From Bradyrhizobium sp. U87765 SZCCT0048 (lineage in GTDB: Bacteria; Pseudomonadota; Alphaproteobacteria; Rhizobiales; Xanthobacteraceae): 64,000 bases of DNA. Position 1 is the stretch's first letter; the number at the start of each line of letters is the position of its first letter. The notes under the pieces were generated by a model, which searched no databases, was not told where the DNA came from, and worked only from the letters and a program-made list of their open reading frames with translations. The stretch lies in the NCBI RefSeq assembly GCF_018131225.1, contig NZ_JAFCMM010000006.1, positions 186,001-250,000 of the forward strand. The letters are read 5' to 3'. A program made the translations under genes and the position numbers. This document shows positions 25,448 to 33,524 of this stretch, in pieces.

Positions 25448-27274
25448 TTAGGCGGAGGCCGCCACCGGCGCCAGCGGCGCCGCTTCACGATGCTGCAAGC
25501 GGAAGAACGAGGCATAGCGGCCGCCCCGGCGCAACAGGTCGTCGTGCTGGCCGGATTCGACGATGCGCCCGCCCTCGACCACCAGGATCGCGTCGGCATG
25601 CATGATCGTGTGCAGGCGGTGGGCGATGACCAGCGTGGTGCGGTTCTGGCACAGATGCGTGATGGCTTCCTGCACCTGCCGCTCGGACTCCGAATCCAGC
25701 GCCGCGGTGGCCTCGTCGAGCAGGATCAGCGGCGCGTCCTTGAGCAGCGCGCGGGCGATCGCCACGCGCTGGCGCTGGCCGCCGGAGAGCTGGGTGCCGT
25801 GCTCGCCGACCGGGGTGTCGTAGCCCTGCGGGAAGCCCATGATGAAATCATGGGCGCAGGCGGCGCGCGCCGCGGCGATGACGTCGGCCTCCGACGCACC
25901 GAGGCGGCCGAACGCGATGTTCTCGCGGATGGTGCCGCGGAACAGATAGACGTCCTGGCCGACATAGGCGGTCTGCTGGCGCAGCGAGCGCCGCGAGATG
26001 GTGGCGATGTCCTGGCCGTCGATCACGATCTGGCCGCTGTTCGCCTCATAGAGCCGCAGCAGCAGCGCCAGCACCGTCGACTTGCCGCCGCCGGACGGGC
26101 CGACCAGCGCGGTGACCTTGCCGGGCTCGGCGGTGAGGCTCATGTGGTCGAGCACGACCTCGTCCGGGCGGTATGCGAAGCTGACGTCGCGCAGCTCGAC
26201 GCGGGCCTGCGTCAGCTTGAGCGCCGGCTTGTCGCTGTCGTCGGGCTCGGTCGCCGGGCTGTCGACGATCTCCAGCAGCTTGCTGGCGCCGATCAGGTTG
26301 CTGTTGAGGTCGATGTTGAGGCGCGCAAGGCGCTTGGCCGGCTCGTAGGCGAGCAGGAACGCAGTGACGAACGAGAAGAACTGGCCGGGCGTCGAGCCCT
26401 TCACCACCACGCCATAGCCGCCATAGATCAGCGCGCCGGCGATGGCGAAGCCGCCGAGCATCTCCATCAGCGGGCTGGAGCGGTTGGAGACGCGGGCCAT
26501 CTTGTTGGCGTTGCGTTCGACCGCGCTGATGTTGGCGTCGATGCGCGCGCGCATGGTGTCTTCGAGGGTGAACGCCTTCACCGTGCGGATGCCCTGCAAC
26601 GATTCCTGCATGGTTTCCAGGATGTCGTTGGTGTTGGCGAACTGGGTGTGCGCGAGGTTGCGCACCCGCCGCACCAGCTTGCGCAGCACGATGATCGCCG
26701 GCGGCGCTACCACGAGGCCGAACAGCGACATGATCGGGTCCTGCATCAGCATGACGACGACGAGGCCGATGAGCGACAGCAGGTCGCGGCCGAGCGCGGT
26801 GATCAAAAGGCTCAGCACCTGCGTCACCGAGGTCGCGCCGGCGGTGAGGCGTCCCAGGAATTCGGAGGAGTGGCGGTCGGAGAAGAAGCCGATGCTCTCG
26901 CTCATCAGCTTGCTGAACAGCCGGCGCTGGTTGGTGGCGACGATGGCGTTGCTGATCTGCGACAGGATCACCGACTGGCCGTAGGTCGCCGCGCCCTTGG
27001 CGGTGAACAGCGCCATGGTGACCAGCGACAGTGTCAGGATGGCGTGGAAGTCGCGCGCGACATAGGCGGCGTTGATGACCTCGCCGAGCAGATAGGCGGA
27101 CCCGGCGGTGCTGGCCGCCACCACGGCCATCATGCCAAACGCCACGAGGTAGCGCCGCCAGTACGTGAGGCCCTGTTCGGTCACCAGGCGGCGGATCAGG
27201 ACGGCAGCGCCATACGGATCGTCCGTAATCTTTCTCGGCGGCTTGGTCTGGTTCTTGGCAGCAGTATCGGTCAT
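25448..27274 (-). CDS. ABC exporter, fused permease and ATPase (MsbA-like)
   Basis: A 608-residue half-transporter of the ABCB/MsbA type. About six membrane spans lie in residues 40-330, then the nucleotide-binding domain with Walker A GPSGGGKST, signature LSGGQRQR, Walker B LILLDEATAALD and the H-loop VIAHRLHT. Two copies would form the exporter. Start is ATG 27274 because the first residues after it (TDTAAKNQTK) are a normal cytoplasmic leader, whereas in-frame sequence to 27346 is Pro/Arg-rich. Position next to LPS genes makes lipid A or glycolipid flipping likely; drug export is the alternative. Confidence 0.88.
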   Translation of the reverse strand: MTDTAAKNQTKPPRKITDDPYGAAVLIRRLVTEQGLTYWRRYLVAFGMMAVVAASTAGSAYLLGEVINAAYVARDFHAILTLSLVTMALFTAKGAATYGQSVILSQISNAIVATNQRRLFSKLMSESIGFFSDRHSSEFLGRLTAGATSVTQVLSLLITALGRDLLSLIGLVVVMLMQDPIMSLFGLVVAPPAIIVLRKLVRRVRNLAHTQFANTNDILETMQESLQGIRTVKAFTLEDTMRARIDANISAVERNANKMARVSNRSSPLMEMLGGFAIAGALIYGGYGVVVKGSTPGQFFSFVTAFLLAYEPAKRLARLNIDLNSNLIGASKLLEIVDSPATEPDDSDKPALKLTQARVELRDVSFAYRPDEVVLDHMSLTAEPGKVTALVGPSGGGKSTVLALLLRLYEANSGQIVIDGQDIATISRRSLRQQTAYVGQDVYLFRGTIRENIAFGRLGASEADVIAAARAACAHDFIMGFPQGYDTPVGEHGTQLSGGQRQRVAIARALLKDAPLILLDEATAALDSESERQVQEAITHLCQNRTTLVIAHRLHTIMHADAILVVEGGRIVESGQHDDLLRRGGRYASFFRLQHREAAPLAPVAASA

Positions 27275-27557
27275 CCGCGGTCCGTCGAGGGCATGGGAAA
27301 CAGGCGCACATGGTTCCCGCCGGGAACCGGTTGCGGGCCGGGCCATGCGGGCGGCGTTCGGCCGAGCCCTTGTCGGGCGCAGAACGCGTGTCCCGTGCCG
27401 GACAGGCCGGGGAGCGCGCGGCCCGTGTCGTGGCCAGGTTCGTGCGAAGCGCGTGCCTCAATGCCCGCGTGGGCGGGGTTTTTCAAGCCAAATCAGGGCT
27501 TGACGCCGGCCGGAGCGGTGCCCCGCGGTGTGGTCCGGGCGGCTTGCGGACGGCGAA

Positions 27558-28565
27558 TCAGGCGCTGGCGGCCCGGTTTGTGCCGCGCTCCTGCAGCAGC
27601 TTCTCTTCCCATGCCAGGGCATGGGCGGCGATGGAGTCGAGGTCGTCGTGGCGCGGCGTCCAGTCGAGGGTGCTGCGGATGCGGCGGGTGTCGGCGATCA
27701 TGGTCATGATGTCGCCGGCGCGGCGCTCGGCATGCTGCACGGCAAAGCTGCGGCCGGAGACGCGGCGCACGGCCTCGATGACCTCGATCACCGAGTAGCC
27801 GCGGCCGTAGCCGCAGTTCAGCGTCGTCGAGGGGCCGCCATGATCGAGATAGCCGAGCGCGGCGCGGTGGGCATCTGCCAGATCGCTGACATGGATGAAG
27901 TCGCGGATGCAGCTGCCGTCGGGGGTCGGGTAGTCGGTGCCGTAGATGTCGATCTTGGCGCGCTGGCCGGTGGCGGCTTCCACCGCGATCTTGAGCAGGT
28001 GCGTGGCGCCTTGCGTCGCGAGGCCGATGCGGCCCTGCGGATCGGCGCCGGCGACGTTGAAGTAGCGCAGCACCACATAGTTCATGCCGTGGGCGGTGGC
28101 GACGTCGTGCAGCATGATTTCGGTCATCAGCTTCGACATGCCGTAGGGCGACAGCGGCCGCGTCGGCGCTTCCTCGACGACCGGCATCTGGTCGGGATTG
28201 CCGTAGACCGCGGCGGTCGACGAGAAGATGAAGCGGGGGATGTTGCACTTCACGGCGACGTTGAGCAGGTTGCGCGTCGTCATGGTGTTGTTGCGGTAGT
28301 AGCCGAGCGGGTCGCGCAGCGACTCCGGCACCACGACCGAGCCAGCGAAATGGATGATGGAATCGACGTGATGGGCGGCGATCACGCCCTCGACGAGATT
28401 TTCGTCGGCGACGTCGCCGATGAACAGCGGCACGCCATCGGGAATGAAGTGCGAGAAGCCGGTCGACAGGTTGTCGATGACCACGACGCTTTCGCCGGCC
28501 TCCGCCAGCGCCAGAACCGTGTGGCTGCCGATATAGCCGGCCCCGCCGGTGACAAGAACGGTCAT
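27558..28565 (-). CDS. galE: UDP-glucose 4-epimerase
   Basis: A 335-residue short-chain dehydrogenase-type epimerase interconverting UDP-glucose and UDP-galactose. It has TGGAGYIGSH for NAD, SSTAAVYG with the catalytic serine/threonine, YGMSKLMTE with the YxxxK pair, and RYFNVAGADP plus RDFIHVSDLA, the classic GalE blocks. Some homologues also act on N-acetylated sugars. It is the first gene of the sugar-nucleotide region that continues into the LPS locus and is divergent from waaC. Confidence 0.93.
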   Translation of the reverse strand: MTVLVTGGAGYIGSHTVLALAEAGESVVVIDNLSTGFSHFIPDGVPLFIGDVADENLVEGVIAAHHVDSIIHFAGSVVVPESLRDPLGYYRNNTMTTRNLLNVAVKCNIPRFIFSSTAAVYGNPDQMPVVEEAPTRPLSPYGMSKLMTEIMLHDVATAHGMNYVVLRYFNVAGADPQGRIGLATQGATHLLKIAVEAATGQRAKIDIYGTDYPTPDGSCIRDFIHVSDLADAHRAALGYLDHGGPSTTLNCGYGRGYSVIEVIEAVRRVSGRSFAVQHAERRAGDIMTMIADTRRIRSTLDWTPRHDDLDSIAAHALAWEEKLLQERGTNRAASA

Positions 28566-28780
28566 GCGATCACCTCATTCCGGCGGTGGCCGGGTCGCGG
28601 CCGCCGCATCTCAAGTCGGCCGGCGAATGCTCCGGCGTTGGCGCGACTGTGCATCGCGCGTGGTCGATATCAGGTATAAGGCAGCCGGCGCGGGGCGCAT
28701 TTCTGTGGCTTTTTGCGCTCGAAACCGCTTTATGGTTTCCAAACCGTAACGCCGATGGTGTGCTTTTCCCGAAATCACGC

Positions 28781-29737
28781 ATGTCCAACGTCCTGATCAT
28801 CAAGACCTCTTCGCTCGGCGACGTCGTGCACCAGATGCCGGCGATGACGGACCTGCGCCGCGCGTATCCCGATGCGCGGGTGACATGGGTGGTGGAGGAG
28901 GCGTTCGCGCCGCTGGCGCGGCTGCATCCGGCGGTCGATGCGGTGCTGCCGGTGGCGACGCGGCGCTGGCGAAAGCAATTGTTTCAGGCCGCGACATGGC
29001 GCGACTTCGCGGCGTTCCGCGCGGCGCTGCGCGCGGTGAACGCGCAGACGGTGGTCGACACCCAGGGGTTGCTGCGTTCGGCGCTCATCGTGCATTTCAC
29101 CACCGGCGAGCGTCACGGCTATGACCGCGACAGTATCCGCGAGCCGATCGCGTCGCGCTTCTACGACGTCACCCATCGCGTCAGCCGCGCGCTCCATGCG
29201 GTGACGCGCAACCGCCTGCTGACCGCGGCAAGTCTCGGCTATCAGGCGAGCGAAGTGATCGACTATGGCCTCGAGCGGCCGCTGCGCGATGGCGGCGCGC
29301 CGTATGCGGTGCTGCTGCACGGCACCTCGCGCGCCAGCAAGGAGTGGCGCGAGGTCGACTGGATCGGGCTCGGCAAATGGCTCGCGGCACGCGGCTTCGC
29401 GGTGCTGCTGCCATGGGGCAACGCGGCCGAGGAGGTGCGGGCGACGCGGCTTGCGGCGGCGATCCCCGGCGCCAGGGTGCTGCAGCGCCAGCCGCTCGAT
29501 GCGACGGCGAAGGTGATCGCGGGCGCCGCGCTGGTCGTCGGCGTCGACACCGGATTGCTGCATCTCGCCGCCGCCTACGGCGTGCCGTTGCTTGCGATCT
29601 TCCTCGCCACTGATCCCGGCCTCACCGGGCCGGTCGGCCGTGGGCCGATCACCGTGCTCGGCGGCAAGGGGCAGTATCCGTCGTTCGTGCAGGCGACGGA
29701 GGTGCTGGAGCAGCAGGTGCTGCCGTCGGTGCTCTAG
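28781..29737 (+). CDS. waaC: Lipopolysaccharide heptosyltransferase I
   Basis: A 318-residue GT9 glycosyltransferase adding the first heptose to Kdo in the LPS core. The N-terminus LIIKTSSLGDVVHQMPA is the WaaC hallmark; VVDTQGLLRSALI, LLHGTSRASKEW and GVDTGLLHLAAAYGVP complete the pattern. An in-frame reading upstream to 28586 lacks these features, and ATG 28781 is the family start. It opens the heptose block made up by gmhB, gmhA, waaF, hldD and hldE. Confidence 0.93.
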   Translation: MSNVLIIKTSSLGDVVHQMPAMTDLRRAYPDARVTWVVEEAFAPLARLHPAVDAVLPVATRRWRKQLFQAATWRDFAAFRAALRAVNAQTVVDTQGLLRSALIVHFTTGERHGYDRDSIREPIASRFYDVTHRVSRALHAVTRNRLLTAASLGYQASEVIDYGLERPLRDGGAPYAVLLHGTSRASKEWREVDWIGLGKWLAARGFAVLLPWGNAAEEVRATRLAAAIPGARVLQRQPLDATAKVIAGAALVVGVDTGLLHLAAAYGVPLLAIFLATDPGLTGPVGRGPITVLGGKGQYPSFVQATEVLEQQVLPSVL

Positions 29738-29797
29738 CATCCTGATGATTTCAGGCGTGTCGTCCGTCACCCTGAGGTCGCCATGCGTAGCATGGCC

Positions 29798-29880
29798 CTT
29801 GAAGGGCGACGGCCCGTGCAGCAATTCCGTGGCCGTTCATCCTTCGAGGCGCGCAAGTGCGCGCACCTCGGGATGACGGA
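29798..29880 (+). repeat. Dispersed extragenic repeat B, copy 2
   Basis: Second copy of the element at 6359-6438, same orientation, with GAAGGGCGACGG, GTGGCCGTTCATCCTTCGAGG and GGGATGACGGA conserved. Here it is preceded by CACCCTGAGGTCGCC, which may belong to the full element. Confidence 0.65.
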
Positions 29881-29912
29881 TTTTGAAGATGACGGATTGC
29901 GCTCAATACAGC

Positions 29913-29965
29913 TTGATCAGGTCGTCTCGATCAGGTCGCCTTGATCAAGTCGTCTTGATCAAGTC
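29913..29965. repeat. 14-bp direct tandem repeat at the 3' end of gmhB
   Basis: Three full units and most of a fourth of TTGATCAGGTCGTC-like sequence (TTGATCAGGTCGTC, TCGATCAGGTCGCC, TTGATCAAGTCGTC, TTGATCAAGTC). The gmhB stop codon at 29959-29961 lies inside the last unit, so copy-number change would alter sequence right at the gene end. Confidence 0.8.
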
Positions 29966-30498
29966 CTGGGGGCGCTGAGCAGCTCGGCAACGAAGGCGTC
30001 GAGATCGCCGCCGGAAAACTTGATGCCCCTGATCCCGGCGGCGGTCGCCGCGTCGATGTCGCTGTCCTTGTCGCCGATCATGAAGCTGTTCGCGGTGTCC
30101 ACCGGCCATTGCGCCATCAGGTCGAGCAGCATGCCGGGCTTCGGCTTGCGCCAGTCGCTGTCGCGGCGATAGCGCGGCAGCGGCGCCTGCGGGTGGTCGG
30201 GGCAGTAGCGGATGTCGTCGATGCGTGCCCCGTCGCGGGCCAGTTCCTGGCGCATCCACGCGTGCAGCGCGCGGACGTCATCCTCGCCGAACATCCCGCG
30301 CGCCACGCCCGACTGGTTGGTGACGACGAACACGAGATAGCCGGCGTCGTTGAGGCGGCGCACGGCGCGTGCCGCGCCGTCGATCCAGCGGATGCGGTCG
30401 CTGTGCCCGATATAGTCGTCGTCGTGATTGAGGACACCGTCGCGGTCAAGGAAGGCGGCGGGCCGCGGCGCGGTCGTGCCGGCGGCGCGCGCGCTCAT
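29959..30498 (-). CDS. gmhB: D-glycero-D-manno-heptose 1,7-bisphosphate 7-phosphatase
   Basis: A 179-residue HAD-superfamily phosphatase. The nucleophile motif FLDRDGVLNHD, VTNQSGVARGMF, KPKPGMLLDL and IGDKDSDIDAA match GmhB in order. The zinc loop is degenerate: where E. coli GmhB has Cys-x-His and later Cys-x-Cys, this protein has YCPDHP and RRDSDWRKP, keeping only the first cysteine. It acts between the HldE kinase and adenylyltransferase steps of ADP-heptose synthesis. Its start overlaps the gmhA stop (ATGA). Confidence 0.9.
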   Translation of the reverse strand: MSARAAGTTAPRPAAFLDRDGVLNHDDDYIGHSDRIRWIDGAARAVRRLNDAGYLVFVVTNQSGVARGMFGEDDVRALHAWMRQELARDGARIDDIRYCPDHPQAPLPRYRRDSDWRKPKPGMLLDLMAQWPVDTANSFMIGDKDSDIDAATAAGIRGIKFSGGDLDAFVAELLSAPRT

Positions 30499-31100
30499 GC
30501 CCTGGGGCTGGCGGCGGCCGCGCCGGCAAGCAGGCCCTGCTCGATCTCGTCGCAGATGGCGTGGCCGGCCACCATGTGGATCTGCTGGATCACCGCTGTG
30601 TCCTCGCTCGGCGACACCAGCAGCAGATCGCAGTGCTCGCGCATCGCCTCGCCCTTCAGGCCGGTGAAGCCGATGGTGGTAAGGCCCTTGGCGCGCGCCA
30701 GCTTCAGCGCCGCGATGACGTTCGGCGACTTGCCGGAGGTGGAAAAGCCCCAGAACACGTCGCCGCGCTGGCCGAGGCCCTGCACCTGGCGCGCGAACAC
30801 CTGCTCGAAGCCGTAGTCGTTGGCGATGGCGGTGAGCGCCGAGGTGTCGGTGGTCAGCGCGATCGCGGCCCAGCCGGGCCGGTCGACCTTGTAGCGGCCG
30901 ACGATCTCGGCGGCGAGGTGCTGGGCGTCGCCGGCGCTGCCGCCGTTGCCGGCCATCAGCACCTTGTTGCCGGCCTGCAATGCCTTGACGCAGGCCGTTG
31001 CGATGGCGTGCGCAGTGTGCAGCAGCGCGTCGTCGCAGGCCGCCTCGGTCATGGCCGCCAGCGAGCTCTGGAAATGGGCTGCGATCCGGTACTGGCTCAA
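30495..31100 (-). CDS. gmhA: Phosphoheptose isomerase
   Basis: A 201-residue SIS-domain isomerase turning sedoheptulose 7-phosphate into D-glycero-D-manno-heptose 7-phosphate. Key blocks are MAGNGGSAGDAQHLAAEIVGRY, LTTDTSALTAIANDYGF, FSTSGKSPNVI and EDTAVIQQIHMVAGH, the last with the metal-site residues. A TTG start at 31100 is likely: it gives the family N-terminus SQYRIAAHFQSS and has GGAG seven bases upstream; the next ATG upstream, 31190, adds an Arg-rich stretch. Confidence 0.93.
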   Translation of the reverse strand: MSQYRIAAHFQSSLAAMTEAACDDALLHTAHAIATACVKALQAGNKVLMAGNGGSAGDAQHLAAEIVGRYKVDRPGWAAIALTTDTSALTAIANDYGFEQVFARQVQGLGQRGDVFWGFSTSGKSPNVIAALKLARAKGLTTIGFTGLKGEAMREHCDLLLVSPSEDTAVIQQIHMVAGHAICDEIEQGLLAGAAAASPRA

Positions 31101-31164
31101 GGGAAGCTCCGCCTCAAGGGAATGCGCTGAAGTGGTACTGGCCGTGCGCGAAAGGCGCAAGCGG

Positions 31165-32250
31165 TCAGGTCGGCTGCGGCGTCGCCGCAAGGCCGAGGCC
31201 TGCGAGGATGTCGGTGGCTGCGGTCATGACCGTTGCAGCGCTGATGTCGGTCATGCAGCGATGGTGGCTCATGGCGCACACCGGCTTGTGGCACGGCTGG
31301 CACGACAGTTTGGTGTCGCACTGGATGGTGGCGGCGAGGCCGTTGAGCGGCGCCCAGTGGTAGGGGCTGGTCGGGCCGAAGATCCCGACCGAGGGCGTGC
31401 CTGCGGCGGCGGCGACGTGCAGCAGCCCCGAATCGTTGGAGACGGCGAGGCGCGCGGCGGCGAGCGCCAGGATGCCGTTGCGCAGGTCCGTGCCAGTGAG
31501 GTCGCGCGCCCGCGCGCCGCCGGCGGCCACGATGGCGTCGGCGAGCGGTTTTTCCCCGGGGCCGCCGACGACCCAGACATCGATGCCGCGGGCGGTGAGC
31601 TGCCGGGCGAGCTCGGGATAGGCCGTCCAGCGCTTGGAGGGGCCGACCGCGCCGGGGGCGAGCGCCACCGCCGGACCGTCGCCGAGGCCGTTCCTGGCCC
31701 GCCAGGCGGCCGCCTCGGCGGCGGGAACGACCATTCGGGGCGGCGGCCAGTCCATGGTCAGGTGGGTGCGAGGCGGCAGTGTCAGGGCGACCTTCTTGTC
31801 GATCAGGCGCGGCAGAGCGCGCTCGCCCCAGCGCCAGTCGTTGATCAGGCCGAACCGGACCTCGCCGACGAAGCCGACCCGCTCGGGGATGCCGGCGAGC
31901 GCCGGCGCGATCGCGCACTTCCAGGTGCGCGGCATCATCAGTGCGGTTCCATAGCCCTCGGCGCGCAGGACCTGGGCGAGCTCCCACTGCTGCCTGAGGG
32001 CGAGGCGGCTGCGCGGCAGGTTCCAAACGATGCCCTTGCGCACCCCCGGCATGTAGTCGAGCAGGGGGGCGACCAGGCTGGTCGCCAGGATATCGACCGG
32101 GCGGTTGGGCCAGCGCTGCTTGAGCACCCGCACCACCGTGTGGCCGCGCACGAAATCGCCAATCCACATATAGGGGACGATCAGGAGGGGCCGGGTGTCG
32201 GACGGGTCGACCAGCGACGGATCCAGCTTAAATTGTGAATCTTTGTTCAT
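31165..32250 (-). CDS. waaF: ADP-heptose:LPS heptosyltransferase II
   Basis: A 361-residue GT9 heptosyltransferase adding the second core heptose. It has LLIVPYMWIGDFVRGHTV at the start, APGAVGPSKRWTAYPELA for the donor, and SNDSGLLHVAAAAGTPSVGIFGPTSP near the end (read in two parts). A Cys-rich tail CQPCHKPVC is common in WaaF. The ATG at 32250 is preceded by no other in-frame start with family conservation. Same strand and order as gmhA and gmhB. Confidence 0.92.
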   Translation of the reverse strand: MNKDSQFKLDPSLVDPSDTRPLLIVPYMWIGDFVRGHTVVRVLKQRWPNRPVDILATSLVAPLLDYMPGVRKGIVWNLPRSRLALRQQWELAQVLRAEGYGTALMMPRTWKCAIAPALAGIPERVGFVGEVRFGLINDWRWGERALPRLIDKKVALTLPPRTHLTMDWPPPRMVVPAAEAAAWRARNGLGDGPAVALAPGAVGPSKRWTAYPELARQLTARGIDVWVVGGPGEKPLADAIVAAGGARARDLTGTDLRNGILALAAARLAVSNDSGLLHVAAAAGTPSVGIFGPTSPYHWAPLNGLAATIQCDTKLSCQPCHKPVCAMSHHRCMTDISAATVMTAATDILAGLGLAATPQPT

Positions 32251-32376
32251 AATTCTTCGACTGTCCCACATCCGGCGGGCCGGGACCGAGGCGCGGAACG
32301 CTTCGGCCGGCCCCCGCCGGTTATCGCCTGCCGCGGGCGGCGTCCAGTGGCGCGGCGAGAAATGTTGAGGCCAAGG

Positions 32377-32424
32377 CCTGTCCCAGGACCGGTCCCAAGG
32401 TCCGCTCCAGGACCCGTCCCCAGA
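32377..32424. repeat. Four imperfect 12-bp tandem repeats
   Basis: Units CCTGTCCCAGGA, CCGGTCCCAAGG, TCCGCTCCAGGA and CCCGTCCCCAGA follow one another without gaps in the 261-bp region between the divergent waaF and hldD genes. The consensus is close to CCNGTCCCAGGA. Confidence 0.65.
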
Positions 32425-32511
32425 ACGGTGCGCGAATGATACCGGACGTGAGTTGCCTGCCGGCCGGGTCTGGGGCAAAGGTGGCCCCCGCAACGTAAAA
32501 CTGGAACTGTC

Positions 32512-33492
32512 ATGCTGCTGGTGACCGGTGGGGCCGGATTTATCGGATCGAATGTCGTGGCCGCGCTCAACGACGCCGGCCGCGCCGATGTCGCGGTCTG
32601 CGATCATCTGGGCAGTGACGGCAAGTGGCGCAACCTCGCCAAGCGCCAGCTCGCCGACATCGTGCCGCCGGCCGAGCTGATGAGCTGGCTGCAGGGGCGG
32701 CGGATCGAGGCCATCATCCATCTCGGCGCGATCTCCGAGACCACGGCGACCGACGGCGATCTCGTCATCGACACCAACTTCCGCCTGTCGCTCAAGCTGC
32801 TCGACTGGTGCACGGCCAATGCGACGCCGCTGATCTATGCGTCGTCGGCCTCGACCTATGGCGACGGCGAGGAGGGCTTCGTCGATGATGGCTCGGTCGA
32901 GGCGCTCAAGCGGCTGCGGCCGATGAACCTCTACGGCTGGAGCAAGCACCTGTTCGATCTCGCGGTGCTCGGCCGTCTCGAGAACGGCGACAAGCTGCCG
33001 CCGCAGTGGGCCGGCCTGAAGTTCTTCAACGTGTTCGGCCCGAACGAATATCACAAGGGCACGATGGCCAGCGTGCTGGCGCGGCGCTTCGAGGACATCC
33101 GCAGCGGCCGCGAGGTCCAGCTGTTCAAGTCGCATCGCGACGGCATCGCCGACGGCGACCAGCGCCGCGATTTCATCTATGTCGACGACGTCGTGCGGGT
33201 GATCATGTGGCTGCTGTCGCGCCGCTCGGTCAGCGGGCTGTTCAATGTCGGCACCGGCCATGCCCGCAGCTTCCGCGACCTGATGCTCGCCGGCTATGCC
33301 GCGCTCGGCCGCACGCCGAACATCAGCTACGTCGACATGCCCGAGCAGATCCGCGGCAGTTACCAGTATTTCACGCAGGCCAGCGTCGATCGCCTGCTCG
33401 CCGCGGGCTACAATGGCGGCTTCACCTCGCTGGAGGACGCTGTCGGCGCCTACGTGAAGGACTTTCTCGACCAGGCCGATCGCTACCGCTGA
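32512..33492 (+). CDS. hldD: ADP-L-glycero-D-manno-heptose 6-epimerase
   Basis: A 326-residue NADP-type epimerase producing ADP-L-glycero-D-manno-heptose. TGGAGFIGSN binds the cofactor; IIHLGAISETTATDGD, YASSASTYGDGEEGF and YGWSKHLFD hold the catalytic region, and FFNVFGPNEYHKGTMASV is diagnostic for HldD (RfaD). GGAACTG precedes the ATG at 32512. It is followed 32 bp later by hldE, in one operon. Confidence 0.95.
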   Translation: MLLVTGGAGFIGSNVVAALNDAGRADVAVCDHLGSDGKWRNLAKRQLADIVPPAELMSWLQGRRIEAIIHLGAISETTATDGDLVIDTNFRLSLKLLDWCTANATPLIYASSASTYGDGEEGFVDDGSVEALKRLRPMNLYGWSKHLFDLAVLGRLENGDKLPPQWAGLKFFNVFGPNEYHKGTMASVLARRFEDIRSGREVQLFKSHRDGIADGDQRRDFIYVDDVVRVIMWLLSRRSVSGLFNVGTGHARSFRDLMLAGYAALGRTPNISYVDMPEQIRGSYQYFTQASVDRLLAAGYNGGFTSLEDAVGAYVKDFLDQADRYR

Positions 33493-33524
33493 TCGGGCCA
33501 ACCTCAAGGATACGGACGCTTTAA

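Noticed and set aside
25382..27709. Open plus-strand frame of about 775 codons
   Set aside because: Antisense to the MsbA-like exporter gene; composition is Arg/Gly/Ala-rich and unlike any protein family.
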